NCBI RefSeq assembly: GCF_030518795.1
Contig: NZ_CP130427.1
Span: 6,758,001-6,822,000, forward strand
DNA: 64,000 nucleotides
From: Micromonospora sp. NBRC 110009
GTDB lineage: Bacteria > Actinomycetota > Actinomycetes > Mycobacteriales > Micromonosporaceae
Direction of reading: 5' to 3'
The notes under the pieces are model-generated. The model saw nothing but the letters and a program-made list of their open reading frames with translations, was not told where the DNA came from and ran no database searches. Shown here piece after piece: positions 33,411 to 44,100 of this stretch. Position numbers and translations under genes: made by a program. Numbering within the stretch: the first letter of the stretch is position 1; each line of letters begins with the position of its first letter.

Positions 33411-33960
33411 CGAGCCTCGGGTGTCGGAGCGCGGAAGAAGGTCTGGCGAGCTGGTAAGACGACCACGTCGGGCGACGCGAAAGGGCGTCCGGGTCAGCAC
33501 CGTCCTGCCGTCGACCACCAGGGTCGAGGCGCCCCTCGTCGCCCTGCGGGTTCTGCAGGAAGATGTCGGTCAGCACAAAGACCCGACGGGAAGGCACGGT
33601 GTACCGGTCGGTGCCGATGGCGCCGGCCCCGGCGGTGACCGACAGCCGCCGGCTGGACGACTGCCCACCGTCGGGGATGGCCGGCACGCCCGGACGGACG
33701 GTGGGGGTCGGCGACGGGCTGGCCCCGGGCGCGACCGCGTCGACCGCCTGCTGGGCCTTGTCGTCCGCCTGCTGGGCTCGGGTGTCGGCGGCGCTGGCCT
33801 GCCGGGCCACCGGGGCGACCTGCTCCTGGGCAGCCTCCTCGGCCAGGGACTTCACGGTGGGACGCAGCAGCGCGTACCAGAGTCCGACGCCCACCAGCGC
33901 CAGCACCAGCAAGACCGAGGAGGCCGACGCTTCCCTGCCGCTGCCGGCCATCTGCGTCAC
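33411..33960 (-). pseudogene. Membrane-anchored hypothetical protein, frameshifted
   Basis: From ATG 33960: one N-terminal helix (SSVLLVLALVGVGLWYALL), a coiled-coil stretch (QASAADTRAQQADDKAQQAV), a Pro-rich linker and a beta segment (RYTVPSRRVFVLTDIFLQNP). It then shifts frame near 33535 to continue TLVVDGRTVLTRTPFRVARR. Its upstream side abuts an integrase remnant on the other strand. Probably a broken surface protein of unknown role. Confidence 0.5.
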
Positions 33961-34330
33961 CGCGCTGCGGCGCCGCTACCGCCAACAGGAAGCGGCCAGA
34001 GAGAAGGCCCGCGATGCGTGGCACGACACCGGCATGGCCTTCACGACCCGCTACGGGGCTACCGGTCGAGCCGCGGAACTTCAACCGCTCCTACGACAGC
34101 CGCATCGCCAGCGCCGGCGCCCCTAAGATCACCGTCCACGACGCCCGACGCATCTGCGGTTCCCTGCTGGTCGACCTGGACGTGCATCCGCGGATCGCGA
34201 TGGCGATCCTGAGACACGCCGACTTCTCGATCACCATGGAGATCTACAGCCAGGTCTCGTCCAAGGCCACCCGAGAAGCCCCTGCGAGAGCCTCGACCAA
34301 TGAGCCGTTGCTGTACTTCACTGCTGTACA
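33954..34330 (+). pseudogene. Tyrosine recombinase C-terminal remnant
   Basis: Encodes TALRRRYRQQEAAREKARDA and, after a one-base shift near 34058, RNFNRSYDSRIASAGAPKIT, then HDARRICGSLLVDLDVHPRI, ILRHADFSITMEIYSQVSSK. The HxxR motif, the second His region and the nucleophile Tyr (MEIYSQV) are recognisable, but the first Arg and the N-terminal domain are gone. It sits 50-80 bp left of the tRNA-Pro repeat at 34380, as expected for that element's integrase. Confidence 0.8.
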
Positions 34331-34334
34331 AGAT

Positions 34335-34370
34335 CAGAAACGGCCATCCGGAAGATCCCGAATGGCCTCT
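34335..34370 (-). terminator. Hairpin beside displaced tRNA-Pro 3' end (segment B/C junction)
   Basis: GGCCAT (34342-34347) pairs with ATGGCC (34362-34367), extended by CAGA/TCTG across a small bulge. It lies 9 bp beyond the displaced tRNA end, in the same relative position as the terminators at the other three tRNA-Pro copies. The T-run is weak. Confidence 0.45.
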
Positions 34371-34379
34371 GACCTGCGT

Positions 34380-34417
34380 CGGGACGGCCGGATTCGAACC
34401 GACACCTTGACCCCCAG
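34380..34417 (-). repeat. Displaced tRNA-Pro 3' half (att site 3)
   Basis: Matches bases 63869-63909 of the tRNA-Pro except for a 3-bp deletion and adjacent change in the variable loop, and stops at the same base in the anticodon loop. The deletion shows that this copy has been drifting longer than the others. It separates segments B and C. Confidence 0.8.
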
Positions 34418-34778
34418 TAGTCCGGTGGCCCAGCGGCATGCTCACGCACGTTTGCCCAGGTCGCCTGAAGCATAAACCGGCCGAGTAAAGGAGTCGTCGC
34501 ACCACTCCCCCGCCACCAGCGACTCCCCTGCCCTCAGCAGGCAGACGAGCAGCGCGTGACTTCCGCTGTCGCGGGAGTTCATGTCGGAGGGGCGATGGCG
34601 ACCCGGTATCCATGACTCGGGGCGGTACCGGCCGACGATCCTGCTACGTGCGGAAAAGAGGTCGAGGCAGCCGGCCTCAGCCCAGCGTGATTGTCGCGGT
34701 CGCAGCTCGCGACCCGGAGGCTCGCCTGCTCGCCCTCAACTGGTGGACAGCACAGGGGCAGCATCAGGCTGACGGCTG
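34418..34778. other. Interval without recognised gene
   Basis: About 360 bp between att site 3 and the SWIM gene. I find no protein-like frame, hairpin terminator or repeat here apart from ordinary GC-rich sequence. Confidence 0.5.
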
Positions 34779-36569
34779 TCAGGCGCGACCTTCAGTGCGG
34801 TGAGCATTGTCGTCTACCTCGCAGCCTCGGTTGGATTGCCATGATCCTGCGGTTGCGGTTGTAGCCGCAGCGTGCTGATAGGCGGCAGCGGTCAGCCAGG
34901 CCACCGCCAGGACGGTGGAGTCCTTCTGGTTCAAACGGCCGAACGCGTCGCGGCGACGCCGGTGGCCCGCGCGCCGTAGCTCCCGCAGCACGGACGCGGC
35001 TGTCGGCAGCTGGGCGTCCAGCAGCGCCCGCGCGTCCCGATCGACGTCCGGCATCAGGGCACTGCGGCCGGCGGCAACAACTCGTTGTAGGTGGTGGGCG
35101 AGGAGATGCAGCGGCGGTTGAGGTTGGTCGGCGCCCGGAGGCTCCGTGGTTGCGGTGCCGGGTAGGTCGGCGCGCTGCAGCTGGTCGATGCCAAGGTCAA
35201 CATGTCCGCCGAAACGGTCCGGCAGCCAGGTCCCGGCAACGGCGAGACCGTGGACCTGGCGGGGTCCGTGGAAGCGTCCGATCATCCGTACCGGCATCCC
35301 GGTGGCGTGGGCGGCGAGCAGGCGCAGGTTCGCGACGTACGGAAGCACCGGATCATCGTGTGGGGCGAGAACGATGACTGGCCCCGGCAGTTGCGCCGTC
35401 TGCAGGAGTAGCCCTCGGCGGTCGGCGGTGAGGACACCGTCGAGGAAGGCGAGGTCGTGGCCGGCGGGCCGCTCGTGTTGGGCGAGGTCGAGAGCGTTCA
35501 GCCAGCGGGCGGCCTGTTCGGGGACCGGCTGCCGCCAGAGGGCGTCGGCTGGTTCCTCGTGCCAGCTGCGGCCTGTGGTTCGTACGGCCTGCACTGTCCT
35601 GCCGTGGCTGAGGTGCCGGTCGACGGACGCATGGGCGTTGACGGCGATGATCCCGGCGCGGCCCAACTCGCGGTGGCTGAGCGTCACGTCGCCGAGGTTG
35701 ACGCTTGCGTGAGCGGCCTTGCGGGCTGTTTCGCCATCGCCGGGGCGTGCCTGCGCCAGGCTCCAGATGGTCGCATCGCCGTCGGTCAGGTAGCTGATCG
35801 CGCCGACGTGGCCGGTGGTGGTGCGCAGCGGCTCGGTGCACAGCCCGTACAGGTGCAGATCGCCGACCGGGCCGTAGCCGCGCCGGCTGGTGCCCCGGGC
35901 GGCTCGCTGGTCACCGATGCCTTCGCTCAGGAGGTGACAGACGGTCAGTGCCTCGCGCAGATCCTCGGTGAGGTCGGCCAGCCGGAATTCGGGGGTGCTC
36001 CGGCGGGCTGCGCGGAGTTGTTCAACCACTCTGGTCGCGGCTGTCGCCAGTCGGGGCAGTCCGATGGCGCGGGCCTGGTGGATGGCGCGGAGCAGGTCCG
36101 CCTGGGTCACCGCGCCGGCGCCTGCCACCCCGTGTTCGAGGATCTGCGCAGCGACGTCGCGTACCTGGGTGGCGGCGGCCTTCTCGTCGGCGGTGGTGGA
36201 CGGGGCGGTGGGATCGGGCGGGTCGGCTTCGGTGGTCACGACGGCTTCGGTGGTGGCCACGTCCGGTCCGGCTGCGGCCGCGTGGTGTGGGTGCGTGGTC
36301 AGGACGGGTGCGGCGCTGAGCACCGCGGCCCGGTGCAGGCAGCGTGGTGCGAGCAGGCAGTTGCAGGCGGCTCGGTCCGCGGTGTCGACCGGCGTGGTGA
36401 GGGTGACGGTGACGTGGTCGTCGATGGCGATCGTCGCGCCGGAGTCGGACGTGGTGATTGTCCAGCTCGGCTGCTTCTCGAGAGCCTGGTCGAGCTTGGA
36501 CCGCAGCCGGGTGGGGAGAGCGGCGACGGCGTCGGCGGTGACGTGTGGTGCGACGGCGGGCAGGCTCAT
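34779..36569 (-). CDS. SWIM zinc-finger protein (MoxR/VWA operon gene 5)
   Basis: A 596-residue protein. The N-terminal SWIM finger is CNCLLAPRCLH (Cys69, Cys71, Cys77, His79), the CxC-xn-CxH metal site used for DNA or protein binding. The remaining 500 residues are alpha/beta with several His-rich segments and no membrane helix. Its start overlaps the stop of the DUF5682-VWA gene by 4 bp. It is the last gene of the five-gene operon and corresponds in position to YehQ-type proteins of enterobacteria (inference). Confidence 0.8.
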   Translation of the reverse strand: MSLPAVAPHVTADAVAALPTRLRSKLDQALEKQPSWTITTSDSGATIAIDDHVTVTLTTPVDTADRAACNCLLAPRCLHRAAVLSAAPVLTTHPHHAAAAGPDVATTEAVVTTEADPPDPTAPSTTADEKAAATQVRDVAAQILEHGVAGAGAVTQADLLRAIHQARAIGLPRLATAATRVVEQLRAARRSTPEFRLADLTEDLREALTVCHLLSEGIGDQRAARGTSRRGYGPVGDLHLYGLCTEPLRTTTGHVGAISYLTDGDATIWSLAQARPGDGETARKAAHASVNLGDVTLSHRELGRAGIIAVNAHASVDRHLSHGRTVQAVRTTGRSWHEEPADALWRQPVPEQAARWLNALDLAQHERPAGHDLAFLDGVLTADRRGLLLQTAQLPGPVIVLAPHDDPVLPYVANLRLLAAHATGMPVRMIGRFHGPRQVHGLAVAGTWLPDRFGGHVDLGIDQLQRADLPGTATTEPPGADQPQPPLHLLAHHLQRVVAAGRSALMPDVDRDARALLDAQLPTAASVLRELRRAGHRRRRDAFGRLNQKDSTVLAVAWLTAAAYQHAAATTATAGSWQSNRGCEVDDNAHRTEGRA

Positions 36570-39500
36570 CGGACCTGGTCTCCGATCCAGCGGGCGAGTT
36601 CGGTGGGACTCAGCGCGGCGATGGGCATCCCGGCGGCCACGAGTTGCCCGGCGACGGCGGTGCTGTAGCGGGGTTGGCCCCGGTCGTCGAGGCTGGCGCA
36701 GCCGAGCAGGGTGACGCCGTCGTCGGCGAGTGCCCGGACGGCGGCGAGTAGTCCGCCGATGGGATGTCCCTCTTCGAAGTCGCTGACGAGCACGACGAGG
36801 CTGCGGCTGGGGGTGGTGACGATCTGCCGGGCGTAGCGCAGGGCGGCGGCGATGTGGGTGCCGCCGCCGACGCTGATCTCCATCAGCAGGCTGAGCGGGT
36901 CGACGACCCGGTCGGTCAGGTCGACGACCTCGGTGGAGAAGGTGACGAAGTGGGTTCGCAGGGTCGTCACGCCGGCGAGGACGGACGCGGTCAGCGCCGC
37001 CCAGATCGTGGACGGTTCCATCGACCCGGATACATCGACGAGGAGGATGACCTGCCAGTCGACGCTGCGTCGACCGCGGCTGCGGAAGACGAACCGTTCG
37101 GGGCGGATCTGAGCCGCGCCGCGGGAGTCGATGTGTGCGGTGTGCAGGTTGGCATGGACGGTGGCCCCGAGGTCGAGGCGCCCGGCGGGTCGGCGGCTGC
37201 GTCGTGGTGTGGCAAGCCCGCTAAGTGCCGGTCTGATCTGTCTGGCCAACTGCTCGGTCAGCTCGGCGACGAGCCGGGCGACGAGTGGGCGCAGTCGGTG
37301 CAGCCGCGCCTCGGGCAGACCGCCGGCCAGGGCCAGGACGGTGTGCAGCAGTTCCACCGAGGGTCGGACGTTTTCGGGCGCGATGGTGAGGAGGGCGTCA
37401 GCGCGGCCGCGTTCGGCGGCGCGGGCGAGCACCTCGTCGCGTACTGCCGCGCCGAACAGCGCTTCGAGGTCGTCGGCCCAGTCACGCACTTGGGGATATG
37501 CGGGTTGCCGTCCGCCGCCAGGTCGGGCGGTGTGGGAGCCTTCTCCCCTGCCGCTGCCGTACAGCTCATCGAGGGCGGTAGCGAGCCGGCGGGCGTCCGG
37601 TGGCAGGTCGTCGGGGCGGCGGCCGAGCAGCAGCCGCCAGCGCTGCGCGGCGGGCAGCGTCTGCGGTCGGGAAGCCGGGCGGGGTTCTGCCGGGGACGGT
37701 GGTGGAGCCGACCACTCGGCGGTGTTGTCGCCTCTGCCCGCAGGCAGTCCGAGGGCGGTCAGGGCCTGCCGGCCGGACTGGTCGACGGCGAGCCAGTCGG
37801 CGAGCAGGCCCGGTGAGACGCTCACCGTCGTGTCGACGTCACCGATGCGGTGACGGACGGTGTCCAGAAGACGGTCCCGATCGGCGGGGCTCAACGCGTC
37901 GAAGCCGCCGCGCAGCGCGGGCAGCCGGCGGATGAAGTGGTCGTCGTCCCAGCCGTCTATGGTGTCCAGCAGCGGGGCCAGTGTGTCCCCGCCGGCCTCG
38001 AGCAGGGCGCCGGCGACGCTGAGCGCTCCGCGGAGTCGGTCGGTGCACTCGGCGGCGGACATCTCGGTCCAGGACGCCAGGGCCGCACCGAAGGCGTGGG
38101 GGTCGGCGAGGCCGAGTAGCACCTGGACGGCGTGGCCCGCTCCCCGCATCAGCGGTGATCCGTCGCGGGCGAGGCGGCTGACGGCGTCGCCGAGCCGCAG
38201 CAGGTGGCCGCTGTCGTCGGCGTGCCGGACGAGGTCGAGCAGGGCGCGGGCGTCCCCCGGGTCGGTGGATCCGGCGAGCCCGTCGACGGCGCGGACTGCT
38301 GCGGCGTGCAGGTGGGTCAGGTGCTCGTCGAGGCCGGCCGGTGGTGACGGGGTGGCGGGGATGTGCCCGCGTTGCAGCCGCTGGAGCAGTTGGCTGGCGG
38401 TGGCGAGTTCGGCGAGGGTGGCGGTGCCGGTCACGGCGGTGTGCAGGTCGGCGAGGCGGACGTTGACGGCGTCGGGCAGGCCGCAGGCGGCGGCGCGCGC
38501 GAGCCCGGTGACAGCTTGTGCGGCGGTGGGGCCGCCGTCGGCCACCTCTCGGCGGCGCCGGGTGTTCAGCATGCCGGCGGCGGCTTGGGCGAGGGTGACG
38601 CCGTGTGGGCTGGCGGCGGCGAGGGCGGCCTCGGTGCCGGGCTGCCAGTGCAGCCGCCAGCGGGTGGTGAGGGTGTCGGCCGTGGTGGTCTCGGCGGGCT
38701 CGGCGTAGGGCACCTGGCAGGCCCGCAGTCGCTGCAGGGTGGTCTCTCGTCGCCGGCCGAGCGGGGTACGCAGTGGATCAAGGCGAACGGTGCGGGGCGG
38801 GTCACCGGGGCCGGGCAGGCGCAACTGCTGCAGCAGAGCCGTGGTCGCGGGCGTCAGCCCGCAGACGGGTGTGTCCGGGCAGGGTTGACCGCGGTTCTGT
38901 CCGATCAGGGTGTGCTGCATGGCGGCGGCGACCGCTCGGCCGCGGCCGACCGGCTCGCCTTGGGCGAGGACGGTCTGCAACGCTTCGATGAGTTCACCGC
39001 GTCCGGCGGTGGGCAGGTTCCGCAGCCGGGCTAGATCGTGGGCGAGCCGGGTGATTTCGGCGGCCTCCGCCGGTCCCGTGGGGTGTCCCTGGTCCCGCAG
39101 GTGCCGGGTGATCTCGACGGTAAAGCCGCGCAGGCGGGCGGCCAGCGCGGTGGGGTCGGCGTGAGCCTCGTGGACAGCCTGCTGCCAGCGAGGATCGCGG
39201 ATCCCGGCGGGATAGCCCGACCGCGCGTCGAGCAGGTCGAACGAGTAGGGCACCAGCGAGATGACCGGGGCTCGCCGTGGCGGCTCGGCATCGGGTGTCG
39301 GTGGTGTGGTGGGCGATGGCTGACCGGGTGTGGTCAGGGCGGGGGCGTGGAAGGCGCCGACGACGACGGCGAGGCGGCCGGGGGTTTCCGTGATGCGCTG
39401 TCGCATCCATGCCTCGCGCCGCTGGTCAAGGGCGCCGATTCCGCCGGCGGCGGCATCGGTACGCAGCGCCCAGCCGACCGCCAGCGCCGATCGGCGTACC

Positions 39501-40018
39501 GCCTCGGGCGGTGAGCCGGGGGCCGCGGCCTCGACCCAGCGGTCCCACAGGTCGTCTCCCGTCCGGCCGGTGAGGGCGGCCCGCACGGTGTCGGCGTAGC
39601 CGCTCGCCCGGGGGCCGACGGCCGGGCGTTCCTGCCAGGCCGGGTCGGTCAGCGGCAGGTCGCAGCAGTGGGCCGGCACGCCTCGGTGTTGCGCCCAGCG
39701 CAGCGCGGCCAACTCGGGGGAGAAGTCGGCGAACGGGTAGAACGCCAGCGGTCCGCCCTCGTCGCCGTCGGCGGCGGCGAGCGCGACCGGGGCCTGGGTG
39801 TCGGGGTGCGCCAGCCAGGTCAGCCACGGCTGCATGTCGGCGGGCAACTCGACCAGCACCGCCTCCGGGGCGGCCGCGTCCAACAGTGCGGGGATTGCGG
39901 CGGCGAGCACTGGCGAGTGGTGCCGCACTCCGATCAGGGTGATGCGGCCGGTGTCGGTGAGACGTGTGACGGCGGCGCGCGGGTCGTCAGCCTTGATGTC
40001 GTCAGTCACGGAGGACAT
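36566..40018 (-). CDS. DUF5682 / VWA (CoxE-like) fusion protein (operon gene 4)
   Basis: A 1150-residue cytosolic protein. Residues about 25-300 match DUF5682 (LIGVRHHSPVLAAAIPALLD, VLVELPADMQPWLTWLAHP). A long helical middle follows. The C-terminal 165 residues are a von Willebrand A domain with an intact MIDAS (LLVDVSGSMEP, then GGGTHIAA and LVSDFEEG). VWA proteins of this type partner MoxR AAA+ ATPases. It overlaps moxR by 17 bp and the SWIM gene by 4 bp. In other bacteria the two halves are often separate genes. Confidence 0.85.
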   Translation of the reverse strand: MSSVTDDIKADDPRAAVTRLTDTGRITLIGVRHHSPVLAAAIPALLDAAAPEAVLVELPADMQPWLTWLAHPDTQAPVALAAADGDEGGPLAFYPFADFSPELAALRWAQHRGVPAHCCDLPLTDPAWQERPAVGPRASGYADTVRAALTGRTGDDLWDRWVEAAAPGSPPEAVRRSALAVGWALRTDAAAGGIGALDQRREAWMRQRITETPGRLAVVVGAFHAPALTTPGQPSPTTPPTPDAEPPRRAPVISLVPYSFDLLDARSGYPAGIRDPRWQQAVHEAHADPTALAARLRGFTVEITRHLRDQGHPTGPAEAAEITRLAHDLARLRNLPTAGRGELIEALQTVLAQGEPVGRGRAVAAAMQHTLIGQNRGQPCPDTPVCGLTPATTALLQQLRLPGPGDPPRTVRLDPLRTPLGRRRETTLQRLRACQVPYAEPAETTTADTLTTRWRLHWQPGTEAALAAASPHGVTLAQAAAGMLNTRRRREVADGGPTAAQAVTGLARAAACGLPDAVNVRLADLHTAVTGTATLAELATASQLLQRLQRGHIPATPSPPAGLDEHLTHLHAAAVRAVDGLAGSTDPGDARALLDLVRHADDSGHLLRLGDAVSRLARDGSPLMRGAGHAVQVLLGLADPHAFGAALASWTEMSAAECTDRLRGALSVAGALLEAGGDTLAPLLDTIDGWDDDHFIRRLPALRGGFDALSPADRDRLLDTVRHRIGDVDTTVSVSPGLLADWLAVDQSGRQALTALGLPAGRGDNTAEWSAPPPSPAEPRPASRPQTLPAAQRWRLLLGRRPDDLPPDARRLATALDELYGSGRGEGSHTARPGGGRQPAYPQVRDWADDLEALFGAAVRDEVLARAAERGRADALLTIAPENVRPSVELLHTVLALAGGLPEARLHRLRPLVARLVAELTEQLARQIRPALSGLATPRRSRRPAGRLDLGATVHANLHTAHIDSRGAAQIRPERFVFRSRGRRSVDWQVILLVDVSGSMEPSTIWAALTASVLAGVTTLRTHFVTFSTEVVDLTDRVVDPLSLLMEISVGGGTHIAAALRYARQIVTTPSRSLVVLVSDFEEGHPIGGLLAAVRALADDGVTLLGCASLDDRGQPRYSTAVAGQLVAAGMPIAALSPTELARWIGDQVR

Positions 40019-41117
40019 CGCGCTGTTCCCACAGCTGCCGCCACATCCGGCCGCCGGCCTCGGCGCGGCGGCGCAGGGCGCCGTCCCAGTACGCCAACAG
40101 CCGCGCGTGGTCGGCCGGGTCGTCCTTGCGCACGACGCCCACCAGGTGCCCGGGGAGCCGGGACAGCGGGTCCGGGCCGGGCAGATACGCGGTGGACAGG
40201 CCGATCGACGCGGCGACGGCGACCGCCTCGGCGGTGCTCATGATCGAGGACGGGCGCTCCACCTCCCAGCCCTCGACGGTGCTGCCGGTGCGCAGGTCAC
40301 GGAAGGCGGTCACCAGTGTTTCCAGCACCGCCTCGTCCACCGTGTACGCGGCGCCGACCCGTTGGACGGTGGCGCGGGCCTGTCGGGTGACGAGGGCGAC
40401 CTCGGCGTCGAAGTCGGCGATCGGCGGGACCACCTCGAAGTTGAACCGCCGTTTCAACGCCGCGGACATCTCGGACACGCCGCGGTCCCGCAGGTTCGCC
40501 GTGGCGATGACGCAGAAGCCGGGAGCGGCGTAGGCGACGGGGTCGTCGGCGAGTTCGGGCAGGACCAACCGACGGTCGGACAGGATCGACACCAGCGCGT
40601 CCTGCACCTCGGGCAGGCAGCGGGTGATCTCCTCGACCCGGGCGACGGCGCCGGTGGTCATGGCGGTGAGCACCGGTGAGGGCACCAGCGCCTCCCGGGA
40701 TGGCCCCTTGGCCAGCAGGAGGGCGTAGTTCCAGCCGTAGCGCAGCTGTTCCTCGGTGGTGCCGGCCGTACCCTGCACGGCCAAGGCACTTGTGCCGCAG
40801 ATCGCCGCGGCGAGCAGCTCGGACAGCATCGACTTGGCAGTGCCCGGTTCACCGACGAGCAGCAGGCCCCGCTCACCGGCCAGGGTCACCACACACCGCT
40901 CGATTAGGGCCCGCTCCCCCACGAACTTCGGCGCGATGGTGACCTGACGGCCGTCGGGGCCCGGCACGGGGCGGCCGGCGGAGCCGGCGATGAACGTGAC
41001 CACGGCATGAGGGGTCAGCCGCCAGCCGGGCGGGCGGGAACCACGGTCGGCGGCAGCCAGGAACGCCAGCTCGTCGGCGTACAGGTGCTCCGGCGGGTCG
41101 ATCTGTCGGGTGTTCAC
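40002..41117 (-). CDS. MoxR-type AAA+ ATPase (operon gene 3)
   Basis: A 371-residue ATPase. Walker A is GEPGTAKS (89-96), the Walker B-like strand is VARVEEITRCLPEVQDALVS and sensor 1 is CVIATANLRDRGVSEM. A helical lid domain follows. MoxR proteins remodel partner proteins and insert metals, usually with a VWA subunit that is encoded next here. It starts with GTG overlapping the previous stop by 4 bp (GTGA). The catalytic motifs are intact. Confidence 0.95.
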   Translation of the reverse strand: MNTRQIDPPEHLYADELAFLAAADRGSRPPGWRLTPHAVVTFIAGSAGRPVPGPDGRQVTIAPKFVGERALIERCVVTLAGERGLLLVGEPGTAKSMLSELLAAAICGTSALAVQGTAGTTEEQLRYGWNYALLLAKGPSREALVPSPVLTAMTTGAVARVEEITRCLPEVQDALVSILSDRRLVLPELADDPVAYAAPGFCVIATANLRDRGVSEMSAALKRRFNFEVVPPIADFDAEVALVTRQARATVQRVGAAYTVDEAVLETLVTAFRDLRTGSTVEGWEVERPSSIMSTAEAVAVAASIGLSTAYLPGPDPLSRLPGHLVGVVRKDDPADHARLLAYWDGALRRRAEAGGRMWRQLWEQRDVLRD

Positions 41118-44100
41118 GCCTTCTCCTGCAGGTCGAGGTAGCGGGGGTTGTCGCCGGCGGTCACGCGATCCCAGGCTGCCCGGAAGAGCTCCGGCGTGGT
41201 GCGGGTGACGAGGGTCAGTCCGTTGAGGAACAGGTACAGCGGCTGCTTCCAGGTCTCCATGGGCGGGTTGGGGGTCTTCGCCGCGAGCCAGCCGCCGGGC
41301 AGGAAGACGCCACGGCCGGCCCGTTCCCGCTTGCCCGCCAGCACCAGGCCGGAGTCGAGAAGAGCCGCCTGGGCCTGCTTGAGGGTGGCGGGCTTCCAGG
41401 CGTTCCAGGTCCGCACGTTGACGTCGGTGGGGTTGGGCAGGGCCAGCAGCTGCAGGTAGTAGCTGGCCGAGTCACGGTCGAGGCCGGTGTGAACTGCGAC
41501 GGCGTCGACCAGCTCGGGTGTGCTGACCCGCGGGTCGCGGTGTTCGCCGCCGGCGCCGTCGGGGGTGGACAGCGCGGCGGTGATGTCCGGTGAGAGCACC
41601 AGCCGCAGCGTGTCCGCGACCGGTCCGGAGATGAAGCTGACCGCCGGGTCGTGCGGTCCGCTGAGGCGGGCCGGGGCGAGATGGTGCACGATCGTGTCCC
41701 GGAAGGCGTGCCCGGGCACCAGCGCCGGCCCCACCTGGGGTGGCTCGTCCACCTCGTGTCGCCCGGCGCCGATCAGCAGCCGTGGGTTGCGCAACCGTTC
41801 CCGCAGCAGCTCCAGAGCCCGAGGCAGAGTGTCGCGCATCGGGACACCCCACGGCAGCTCGTAGGCCAGCCACAGCAGCGCCACCATGCACCCGTAGAGG
41901 TGGTTGCCGTCGAACGGCGTTCCGCTGCTGGCGGTGGTCTCCAATCGGCCCCAGTCGCCGGGGTGGCTCTCCCCGTCGGTGGTCAACCAGCTTCCGGGTG
42001 CCGGATCGGCGATCGTCTGCAGGATGTCGGCCGCTTGGGTCGTGGGCAGGATGCGGGTGGCGGCGGCGAGCAGTTGCTCGCTGATGACGACGCGGGCGCC
42101 GCGCAGTGCCAGCCAGGCGGTCGCGAGGCTGTCGACGTCCAGGCCCCGCCGCCACAGATCGGCCGGGTCACGCGGCATCGCCGCGTCCACCAGCGCGATC
42201 CGCTGCCCGTACGACAGGGACTTCAATGCGTCGCGGGCCGCGCGCGCCTGCGTGGTGTTCACCCCGAGGACGCGCCGCTGTTCGGCGGTGAGGAATTTCG
42301 CCTGCCACTCGTCTATGCCGGGAAGACCGGCCAGCAGCAGGGCGGCCTCCGCCCGCGTCATGCCGGTGCGCTGCACCAGGTCGTCGACGCGTTCCGCCCG
42401 CCAGGGGACCGGGCCGTGCTCGGCGAGCAGCCGGCAGAACGCCGCGATGCGATCTGCGCCGCGCCAGCCCGCCGCGACGGTCTCCGCCTCGACGGTGGCG
42501 CCGGAGGGCGGCGCGAACCGCCCGTCCGGGGACAACTGCACGGCCGTACGCCGCCACTGCTTGCCCTGCCAGGCGTACCAGGTGGGGCCGCGCTCCGGCA
42601 GCAGCACCGTGACCTGGCCACCGTCGCGCTGGACGGTCCTCTGACCCTCCGGAGGTGCCTCGTCCCAGCTCGCGGTGAGCACCCGCACGGCCTGCGCCGG
42701 GTCGGACAGGACGGTACCGGCCAGGGTGGACAGCAACTGCGTCAGAGCGGCCCGCTCCTGCTCGTCGGTGACCGGTGCGGCGGCGCGGACGGCCAGGGCG
42801 CCAAGGCCGCCGAGGGCGTCCACCCACGTCGGGCTGGCTTCCGGTACGTCGTCGACCGTCCCGGCCGTGAGAAGGTCGGCGACCGCGGTGACCTGCCGGA
42901 GAACATCGCGCCGTGTCTGGGCGTTGCCCGAGTAGTAGGTGAACCTTTCCGCCGGCAGCAGCCCCGACCAGGCGGTGCGCAGCAGGTCATCGGCGACGGT
43001 CTCGACCGTGGTCTCCTCGACTCGGTCGGTCGCCAACAGCTGTGGCAGCCCCTCCAGCCGCCGGCGCAGGCGTACCGCGCGAACCACCTTCTCCGCCACG
43101 ACGGTACGCAGGACCGGGTCGCTCACCTCCGTCAGCACCTCGGTGACGATGGCCAGCGCGACCGCGTTGATCTCGGTGGACTTCGTGACGGAGTCGTCGA
43201 TCGCCATCAGCCGGGCCGCGTCGGCGGCGTCGAAACGCCGCAGGCGGGCCGAGCCCCGCCCGTCGCGCGGACCCAGCGCGTGCCACCAGGCCAGCGGCGG
43301 CAGGTACCGGGATGTCCTGCAACGGTCCACCGGCTCGCGGCCGTCGGCGCTCCACACCGTCAGCTCCAACTCGGCCCGGTGATGAGGCCGCCCGGTCACC
43401 GGAAGCACCACGTCGGTGCCCGGCAGCTGGAGCCCCGCCACGAGGGCGTCACCGTGGAACGGGTTGCGGCTGGCCCGGACCGCGGTCGGATGCCAGGACA
43501 CCCGCCGCCCGTCAACCCCCTCCCCCACCTGCGTGCCGTCCGACAGCCGGGCCACCCGCCACCCGACCAGCCCGTCGCGCCAGCCGAGCGGCGACGAGGC
43601 GAACTCTGCCGGTGCCGGCCGCAACTCACACAGGTCAGCGAGGAGGGTAGCGTCGGGGGGCAGGTCGGCGGCGAAGAACGCGGGCAGGCTGTAGCGGCCG
43701 CCCTCGCCCGTCGCCGGGTCGTACTCCCGCCAGCGCCGCTCACCGGCCGTCGAGTCGGTGGGCCGTTCGCAGCGCCAGAACGAGACGCCGTCACTCGCGA
43801 CCGGATACGTCGCGGCCGGGCCGCGGGTGTCCCCGGCGTGCCAGGGCCGACCGCCCGTGGTCATCGCGCCGTCGGGCAGCGGCAACGGCAGGGACCGCCG
43901 GCCCCACAGGGCGTGGTCCGTCGGTTGGTCGTGCTCAACCAGCACGTCCGGGTCGGCGGACCAGTAGCCGACAAGCCGGCCACTGGTGCTGTACCAGGTG
44001 ACCCGGAGCTGCCCGTCGACCAGCCGACAGGTGGTGTCGGCGTAGGAGTTGCGCGCGTGCGGGCTGTCCGAAGGCGGATAACGGAAGAGGTGTTCGCTGG